A DNA stretch of 6,172 nucleotides from Bacteroidales bacterium (GTDB lineage: Bacteria > Bacteroidota > Bacteroidia > Bacteroidales > JAADJA01): NCBI GenBank assembly GCA_029934735.1, contig JAOZLR010000163.1, positions 1-6,172 on the forward strand. Direction: 5' to 3'. The position numbers and the translations under genes were made by a program. The stretch's first letter is position 1, and each line of letters opens with the position of its first letter. This document shows positions 1-4,749 of this stretch, piece by piece. The notes below the pieces were generated by a model, which saw nothing but the letters and a program-made list of their open reading frames with translations, had not been told where the DNA came from and searched no databases.

Positions 1-1439
1 ATAAGCTGTGTAGAAGCAGCGTTTGTGCTTACATATTCCGAGTTGTACAGGTAATAATCTTCATTGCTTTCTGATCTCACATAGGCAAGGTCAATATAAA
101 AGTTCTTGTCTCTGAATCCAAAGCCACCAGTATAATAGAATTTTTCAGCATCATTAATTCCTGGCTTGAACGGACTTCCGTAAATTGCATATCCGCCTCT
201 TATTGCAAAATGCCCAAATCTGACTTCTGCTCCAAGCCTGATATTTTGAGTGGCAGTGTATTTATCTCTTATAGCATTATTCTCATTGTAGAAATCATAG
301 TCATAAACAGAACGGCTTCTGAATTTGGCTGACGAGTAATCAACATATTCATAGTCAGCGCTTATAAGGGCAATCCGCCACAAAACAAGGGATATGCTCC
401 CTATTGCGCGCCAGGGTGTCTGAAGGTCATAATTATATGTTCCATTAGGTGTCATTTGGTAATATGTATCACCGTAAGCAGTATTACTGAAATCAGAATA
501 CCAGTAGTCTTTCATATTGTTAAACCATGTTGGAGAATGTATGGCTGCACCAATACGTAGAAAGTTTATGGGGCGAACAATCATTCCAAATTTCACGTTT
601 ATGCCTGACCCTGTGGTATGTAAATCATCATAAACCAGCAGCTCATCAAAATATTCCACATTATCATCAATATCTTTCTCTTTGTAAATGGCCTGTTCAA
701 AATATCTTATAAAAGGTATTCCTATAGTACCACCAAGATAGAGCCTGTCACCAAAATTTGCTCCCACCGAGAAAACCATTTCATTCATTGATCCCCATCT
801 GCTTATCTCTTTCCTTTGAAAAACGTCTCCAAACTCTGCAATCCCGTAATATTGATCATTGTAGCCGGGTATTGTATCAATCATATATGTCCACCAGGCT
901 GGGTTTAGGTCATAAGAATAATATCCGTCATAGTCTTGTTCAATTTCATCAGAGGAGATTCCGTAGGCCTGATCGGCAAAATATGTGGATATGGAATTTT
1001 CATCATTATTTCCCTGGATTATTGTTCTGGAATTAAAATTATTAACCCTGTTAACGCCGATTCCGAATTGATAATTTTTTAAAAAAGAATTAAAACTCTT
1101 ACCATCGGGCGGCATAACAATTATTACACCTGCATTTCCAAGATTAAAATTATATTTATCATCATAGCCTTGTGTTCCGTTATAATTTGTATTTGTTTCG
1201 CTGAAATATAATGAAGGTGTTATTGAGAAGTCCGATTTTTTAAACACACCAATTCCGGCAGGATTTGAGCTTAAAGTTGAAAAATCTCCTCCGAGTGCAC
1301 CATAGGCTCCTGCCATTGAATTATACCTTGCTGTTCCGCCAAACTCAATAGTGGAATATCGTAATGCATCAATATCATTTTGAGCTTCCAGGTTTGAAAA
1401 AGCAAGAGCTAAGAGTACTATGAATGCTATTTTTTCCAT
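1..1439 (-). CDS. OmpP1/FadL-family outer-membrane beta-barrel transport protein, C-terminus cut by window edge
   Basis: I translated the minus strand from the ATG at 1439-1437; it stays open for 479 codons to the window edge, so the stop and last strands are missing. Residues 1-20 form a Sec signal peptide (MEKIAFIVLLALAF... ending EAQ, then ND). Residues 34-64 (GGTARYNSMAGAYGALGGDF followed by SSNPAGIG) match the N-terminal region typical of FadL/OmpP1/TodX proteins, including the family's NPAG signature at 59-62. The rest alternates short amphipathic strands with aromatic-rich loops; LRIGAAIHSPTWF at 294-306 resembles Bacteroidota members often labelled 'hemin receptor' or 'outer membrane protein transport protein'. 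Family members are outer-membrane channels for hydrophobic compounds; the substrate here is unknown and the 'hemin' label should not be taken literally. The start lies 20 nt after the stop of the upstream lipoprotein gene, with no Shine-Dalgarno sequence just before it, so it is probably co-transcribed. The family call is firm; function is inferred. Confidence 0.87.
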   Translation of the reverse strand, partial: MEKIAFIVLLALAFSNLEAQNDIDALRYSTIEFGGTARYNSMAGAYGALGGDFSTLSSNPAGIGVFKKSDFSITPSLYFSETNTNYNGTQGYDDKYNFNLGNAGVIIVMPPDGKSFNSFLKNYQFGIGVNRVNNFNSRTIIQGNNDENSISTYFADQAYGISSDEIEQDYDGYYSYDLNPAWWTYMIDTIPGYNDQYYGIAEFGDVFQRKEISRWGSMNEMVFSVGANFGDRLYLGGTIGIPFIRYFEQAIYKEKDIDDNVEYFDELLVYDDLHTTGSGINVKFGMIVRPINFLRIGAAIHSPTWFNNMKDYWYSDFSNTAYGDTYYQMTPNGTYNYDLQTPWRAIGSISLVLWRIALISADYEYVDYSSAKFRSRSVYDYDFYNENNAIRDKYTATQNIRLGAEVRFGHFAIRGGYAIYGSPFKPGINDAEKFYYTGGFGFRDKNFYIDLAYVRSESNEDYYLYNSEYVSTNAASTQL

Positions 1440-1459
1440 TTTATAAAATTTTAAGGTTA

Positions 1460-2917
1460 TTACCTTCTTCCACCACCTGATCTGGAACCTCCACTTGACC
1501 GGGAGCCTGAAGAGCTTGAACTGCTACTACCTGACCTTGACGGTGATGAGTAAGATTTGCTGCTACCCGACGACCTTGAAGGTGAAGAATAACTTCTGTT
1601 TGTGTTAGACCTTGAGGGTGTAGAGTAACTTTTTGTTGTTCTGGAAGGAGGAGTATAGCTATTCCTCGAGGTTCTTGTAGTCTGACTATTACTATTTTGT
1701 GTTGTCGTCCTTGTTGGTTTTGAGTAAGTTTTGTTATTGTTAACTTTTGTAGGTCTGCTATAGCTGTTGTTTGAGTTTGACTTGGGTTTCGTGTATGTCT
1801 GAGTATTTGCAGGCCTTGAGTTGGCAGAGTTGTTGTTTGAAGGCTTGCTCATTCTATTGGTGGAGCTTGTTGTCGGCCTTGTAGTTGCTGTCGAACTTTT
1901 TGATTCATAGCTACTACCAGGTCTGTATCTGTTTTGTGAATCGGTGCTGCTGGATGCAGGTTTTTTATATGTATATCTTGCCTTTGTGTTAGTGCTTGCA
2001 GGTTTGCGCGACTTGGTTGTAACCTCATTTTGAGGCTTTGTCCTGACTGTTGCAGTTGCACCTGCACCTGAAATTGTTGGTCTTCCTTTAGAATTTCCAT
2101 CTACAGTGGAGTTTGAGACCGTTGATGATGTGTTTGCTTTTGTCTTGTCAATTGTTGCTCTTGAAGAGCTTGCACCTGGAAGGCTTGTATTTGCCGGCAT
2201 TGATTTTGAAGAGGTTGTCGTGCCTGCTATTGCCGCCCTGCGCGTTACGTTAGAGCTGGCATATCCTCCATAGTTGTACCCTCTGCTGCCTCTTGAATAG
2301 CTACCATTGGTGTTTCCTCCGCGCGGTGATCTGTGCCCGTACTGATATCCTGAATAATAATCATTATAATAGGGTGTAGAATATCCCCATCCTCCACCGT
2401 AATAACCACCACACCAGTAGTTGTTATAGGGATAGTATGGATAATAGTATGATGGGTAATAAGGATAACTATAATAAGGATAACCCCATCCCCAACCCAT
2501 ACTAAAGGAAAAGGATGGCTCATAGAAGTAAGGGTTGTAAAAACCATAATCAAACATACTTATCCTTGAGGCGTAGGAGTAGTCGTAATAATCATCAGAG
2601 TAACCCTCACCATAATAATTGTTGGTTGCGTAAGTTGTTCCGTTGGGATCCTGATATGTTTCGGTATTTGAATTGGCGGGCTGTCCTTCAGGGGTTTCTT
2701 CATACTCAACATAATCACCCGGCTGGTAATCTTCAAAATAATAATCGGTAGTGTTTTCATCGGAGGTAGTCTGTGCCTGGGTAGTTTCGTTCTTTGCCAT
2801 TTTCTTTTCCTGACGCGGAGAGTAGTAAACGTCATCGTAGTCTCCTGTTGATTTTGTGGATGAACATCCTGCAAGGATGAAAATCGATAAAGCCAGTGTT
2901 AATAGATAAGTTTTCAT
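1460..2917 (-). CDS. Low-complexity Tyr/Gly-rich then Ser/Thr/Arg-rich lipoprotein of unknown function
   Basis: The 485-residue product begins with a lipoprotein signal peptide: charged MK, a hydrophobic core, and a lipobox ILAGC with the lipidated cysteine at residue 18, so it should be membrane-anchored, probably at the outer membrane. No known fold is recognisable. Four zones can be seen. Residues 19-37 (STKSTGDYDDVYYSPRQ) form a short N-terminal segment. Residues 40-100 are acidic. Residues 101-200 are about one-third tyrosine, with Gly, Pro, Trp and Phe (for example GWGWGYPYYS, YPYYPSYYYP). Residues 220-485 are Ser/Thr/Asn/Pro with many Arg and Lys, including seven copies of Tyr-[Ser/Thr]-x-Pro between 375 and 459, ending in SGGSRSGGGRR. 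The only other cysteine is residue 169. The start is supported by the lipobox position and a strong Shine-Dalgarno sequence 7 nt upstream. It is the first gene of a probable two-gene unit with the barrel protein. A structural, adhesive or surface role is only a guess. That it is a real gene is certain enough; function is unknown. Confidence 0.85.
   Translation of the reverse strand: MKTYLLTLALSIFILAGCSSTKSTGDYDDVYYSPRQEKKMAKNETTQAQTTSDENTTDYYFEDYQPGDYVEYEETPEGQPANSNTETYQDPNGTTYATNNYYGEGYSDDYYDYSYASRISMFDYGFYNPYFYEPSFSFSMGWGWGYPYYSYPYYPSYYYPYYPYNNYWCGGYYGGGWGYSTPYYNDYYSGYQYGHRSPRGGNTNGSYSRGSRGYNYGGYASSNVTRRAAIAGTTTSSKSMPANTSLPGASSSRATIDKTKANTSSTVSNSTVDGNSKGRPTISGAGATATVRTKPQNEVTTKSRKPASTNTKARYTYKKPASSSTDSQNRYRPGSSYESKSSTATTRPTTSSTNRMSKPSNNNSANSRPANTQTYTKPKSNSNNSYSRPTKVNNNKTYSKPTRTTTQNSNSQTTRTSRNSYTPPSRTTKSYSTPSRSNTNRSYSSPSRSSGSSKSYSSPSRSGSSSSSSSGSRSSGGSRSGGGRR
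1535..1798 (-). repeat. Degenerate repeat coding for Tyr-[Ser/Thr]-x-Pro-[Ser/Thr/Lys]-[Arg/Thr/Lys/Ser] units
   Basis: Within the lipoprotein gene, codons 374-461 encode seven related units starting at Tyr375, 386, 398, 421, 431, 443 and 456: YTKPKS, YSRPTK, YSKPTR, YTPPSR, YSTPSR, YSSPSR, YSSPSR. Spacings are 11, 12, 23, 10, 12 and 13 residues; the 23-residue gap looks like one lost or decayed unit. The last units are also similar as DNA: on the plus strand CCTTGA starts at 1535, 1574 and 1610, followed by closely related 12-15 nt stretches. This suggests expansion by local duplication. Repeat degeneracy means the array is not a simple satellite. Confidence 0.75.
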
Positions 2918-2924
2918 TTTTATG

Positions 2925-2930
2925 TCCTCC
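2925..2930 (-). promoter_or_regulatory. Strong Shine-Dalgarno site (GGAGGA) of the lipoprotein gene
   Basis: On the minus strand GGAGGA lies 7 nt before the ATG at 2917 (GGAGGACATAAAAATG). This fixes the start of the lipoprotein gene. It is notable because the other three starts in the window (barrel protein, proS, TPR sensor) have no comparable purine core at a suitable distance, as is usual in Bacteroidota. Confidence 0.7.
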
Positions 2931-2946
2931 TATGTTTTAATTTAAT

Positions 2947-2954
2947 TATTTTTG
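2947..2954 (+). promoter_or_regulatory. proS: Possible -7 element for proS (TATTTTTG)
   Basis: TATTTTTG fits TAnnTTTG exactly, and its distance to the proS ATG would give a leader of roughly 45-50 nt. The partner -33 TTTG is not seen 19-21 nt upstream, and in AT-rich DNA a single 8-mer with two free positions occurs by chance, so this is tentative. Confidence 0.33.
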
Positions 2955-3009
2955 CTGCGTTTTCGCAAATTCATTTAAAAATATACAAACTCTATACCAC
3001 AATTAGATT

Positions 3010-4485
3010 ATGGCTAAAGATTTTCCTACACGTGCAGAGAATTATGCACAATGGTATAACGACCTGGTTATTAAAGCTGACTTGGCTGAGAATTCATCAG
3101 TACGGGGCAGTATGGTTATAAAACCCTATGGCTATGCAATATGGGAAAAGATGCAGGCTGCACTTGATAAGATGTTTAAAGACACAGGTCATGTGAATGC
3201 CTATTTCCCACTTTTTATTCCAAAATCATTTTTTAGCAAAGAGGCTTCTCATGTTGAAGGCTTTGCTAAGGAGTGCGCAGTAGTAACCCATTACCGACTT
3301 AAAAATTCACCTGATGGAAAGGGCGTAGTGGTTGATGAGGATGCAAAACTTGAAGAAGAACTTATTGTTCGACCTACATCTGAAACTATTATTTGGGATA
3401 CCTATAAAAGGTGGGTTCAGTCATACAGAGATCTGCCTCTGCTGATTAACCAATGGGCTAATGTGGTTCGTTGGGAAATGCGTACAAGATTATTCCTTAG
3501 GACATCTGAATTTCTGTGGCAGGAAGGACATACAGCCCATGCAACAAAAGAGGAAGCTGTTGCAGAAACTGAAACAATACTTGATGTTTACTCTGATTTT
3601 GCCGAGAAATGGATGGCTTTGCCTGTCCTTAAAGGGACAAAATCACCAAATGAAAGATTTGCCGGAGCAGTAGAAACATATTGCATAGAGGCTCTGATGC
3701 AGGATGGAAAAGCTTTGCAGGCGGGCACTTCGCATTTTCTAGGACAGAATTTCGCAAAAGCTTTTGATGTTAAGTTCCTTTCAAAGGAAAATAAACTTGA
3801 GTATGTCTGGGCAACATCGTGGGGTGTATCTACAAGGCTAATTGGTGCTCTTATTATGTCTCACTCTGATGATAAAGGCCTTGTTCTACCACCAAAGCTT
3901 GCTCCTATTCAGGTTGTAATAATCCCTATCTACAGGAAGGAGGAGCAGCTTGAGAAAATATCAGAAGTTGCACTAAAAGTTAAGAAAGGGCTTGAAGCTA
4001 AAGGTATTTCGGTTAAATTTGATGACAGGGATACTTATAAGCCGGGTTGGAAATTTTCGGAATATGAGTTTAAAGGTGTTCCGGTTAGGCTTGCAATTGG
4101 CCCAAGAGATTTGGAGAACGGAACCATAGAGGTTGCAAGACGCGATACTCTCGAAAAAGAAATACTTCAGATAGCTGATATCGAGAATAAAATTGAAAAT
4201 TTGCTTATTCAGATTCAGGATAACCTGTATAAAAAAGCTTTAGCTTTTCGTGAAGATAATACCTATTCGGTTGATACCTGGGATGAGTTTAAGGATGTTA
4301 TCGAAAACAAGGGAGGTTTTGTATTAGCTCATTGGGATGGTACATCTGAAACGGAAGAGAAAATAAAGGAAGAGACAAAGGCAACAATCCGTACGATTCC
4401 GCTCAATGCTAAGAACGAGGATGGTAAGTGTGTTTATTCAGGCAAACCATCGAATCGAAGAGTGGTTTTTGCAAAAGCGTATTAA
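3010..4485 (+). CDS. proS: Prolyl-tRNA synthetase, archaeal/eukaryote-type (short form)
   Basis: This cytoplasmic class II aminoacyl-tRNA synthetase charges tRNA-Pro with proline using ATP. All 491 residues are present, a normal length for the short type that lacks the INS editing domain of the E. coli-type enzyme. In order: N-terminal catalytic segment (from about residue 12, with SVRGSMVIKPYGYAIWEKMQ at 30-49, the motif 1 region); RPTSE at 121-125, proline-pocket type; motif 2 RWEMRTR at 154-160 leading to FLWQEGHTAH at 168-177; GTSHFLGQNF at 239-248; motif 3 around WGVSTRLIGALIM at 271-283; anticodon-binding domain about 296-400, including PGWKFSEYEFKGVPVRLAIG at 345-364; and a C-terminal domain ending in KAY. 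The terminal tyrosine is characteristic of this type. The C-terminal domain retains only one cysteine (474), so the zinc site known in some relatives is probably absent. The start at 3010 fits the family N-terminus; no Shine-Dalgarno sequence is visible. It is divergent from the lipoprotein gene. Confidence 0.97.
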   Translation: MAKDFPTRAENYAQWYNDLVIKADLAENSSVRGSMVIKPYGYAIWEKMQAALDKMFKDTGHVNAYFPLFIPKSFFSKEASHVEGFAKECAVVTHYRLKNSPDGKGVVVDEDAKLEEELIVRPTSETIIWDTYKRWVQSYRDLPLLINQWANVVRWEMRTRLFLRTSEFLWQEGHTAHATKEEAVAETETILDVYSDFAEKWMALPVLKGTKSPNERFAGAVETYCIEALMQDGKALQAGTSHFLGQNFAKAFDVKFLSKENKLEYVWATSWGVSTRLIGALIMSHSDDKGLVLPPKLAPIQVVIIPIYRKEEQLEKISEVALKVKKGLEAKGISVKFDDRDTYKPGWKFSEYEFKGVPVRLAIGPRDLENGTIEVARRDTLEKEILQIADIENKIENLLIQIQDNLYKKALAFREDNTYSVDTWDEFKDVIENKGGFVLAHWDGTSETEEKIKEETKATIRTIPLNAKNEDGKCVYSGKPSNRRVVFAKAY

Positions 4486-4671
4486 ACACGGAGTTACGGG
4501 TTCAAGTATCATGATTCCAGCAATCTGAAAATCAAACTTTTTATTTGTTTTGAAGTTTAATACTTTGGTCAAAGCAGATAAATAGTGGGTATCGTGACGG
4601 AAGTAAATTTCGCTTCATATTCCTAAAACCTCCTCTTTTAGATTAATGAAATATAGGGTGATATACATATT

Positions 4672-4687
4672 AATATTATATAATATT
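4672..4687. repeat. Perfect 16-bp AT palindrome
   Basis: AATATTATATAATATT is perfectly self-complementary with no spacer and stops being symmetric at the next base on each side. It sits 11 nt upstream of the proposed -33 box of the TPR sensor gene and could be a binding site, but it contains no G or C and might simply reflect base composition. Confidence 0.45.
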
Positions 4688-4697
4688 GAGATTCCCG

Positions 4698-4728
4698 TTT
4701 GTCTTTTTCAAAAATTATCTTAATATTG
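4698..4728 (+). promoter_or_regulatory. Probable Bacteroidota-type promoter for the TPR sensor gene
   Basis: TTTG at 4698-4701 is followed after exactly 19 nt by TAATATTG at 4721-4728, which matches TAnnTTTG at five of its six fixed positions. The spacing fits the Bacteroidota -33/-7 arrangement. The ATG at 4750 would then have a short leader of roughly 10-15 nt, compatible with SD-independent initiation. Confidence 0.45.
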
Positions 4729-4749
4729 CAGGAAAATTATGTAGTGATA

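Larger units (their letters stand above)
2918..3009. promoter_or_regulatory. Divergent intergenic region between lipoprotein gene and proS
   Basis: These 92 bp must hold the promoters of both the leftward lipoprotein-barrel unit and rightward proS. On the plus strand TATTTTTG at 2947-2954 matches the Bacteroidota -7 consensus TAnnTTTG, 55 nt before the proS ATG, but I see no TTTG at the expected -33 spacing. It also overlaps the left arm of a small dyad, TTTGC at 2951-2955 and GCAAA at 2965-2969. On the minus strand only imperfect matches are present (TGAATTTG; TAGAGTTTG with one extra base), so the lipoprotein promoter is not assigned. Confidence 0.5.
4486..4749. other. Intergenic spacer between proS and the TPR sensor; no convincing gene
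   Basis: This 264-nt stretch is AT-rich and has no recognisable RNA gene. I found no strong GC-rich hairpin plus T-tract that would end proS transcription. It does contain a 16-bp palindrome at 4672-4687 and a promoter-like pair at 4698-4728. On the minus strand there is a 25-codon reading frame (4618-4541) preceded by AGGAGG at 4634-4629, 10 nt before its ATG; it is too short to support as a gene from sequence alone. Confidence 0.6.

Noticed and set aside
527..1036. Plus-strand frames of 61 and 92 codons opposite the barrel gene
   Set aside because: Antisense to a convincing FadL-family coding region; the translations show no motif and unnatural composition.
1..1439. Naming the barrel protein a hemin receptor or a fatty-acid transporter
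   Set aside because: The FadL/OmpP1 resemblance supports only a hydrophobic-compound channel; no substrate-specific residues can be identified, and the C-terminal part is missing.
2515..2751. Plus-strand 78-codon frame opposite the lipoprotein gene
   Set aside because: Antisense shadow of a low-complexity coding region, rich in Asn/Arg/His with no recognisable feature.
1849..2874. Three minus-strand reading frames (83, 102 and 104 codons) overlapping the lipoprotein gene, all in the same alternative frame
   Set aside because: They arise because repetitive Tyr/Ser/Thr codons rarely form stops in that frame. The products are Ile/Thr/Gln/His-rich nonsense with no start signals, while the main frame has a lipobox and an SD site.
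3461..3673. 70-codon frame inside proS
   Set aside because: Lies in another frame of the conserved motif 2 region of ProRS, whose own frame is unambiguous.
4490..4525. GGGTTCAAGTATC, resembling a tRNA T-arm after proS
   Set aside because: The flanking bases do not pair into a T-stem, and no anticodon arm, D-arm or acceptor stem can be built around it.
4534..4574. Possible terminator hairpins after proS (AAACTT/AAGTTT with a 13-nt loop; CTTTG/CAAAG with a 2-nt loop)
   Set aside because: The first is a weak AT stem, the second has too small a loop, and neither is followed by a T-tract; insufficient for an intrinsic terminator.
4646..4723. Plus-strand 25-codon frame (starting MKYRVIYILI) upstream of the sensor gene
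   Set aside because: It runs through the palindrome and the promoter-like elements, has no SD core, and its hydrophobic composition is what AT-rich DNA gives by chance.
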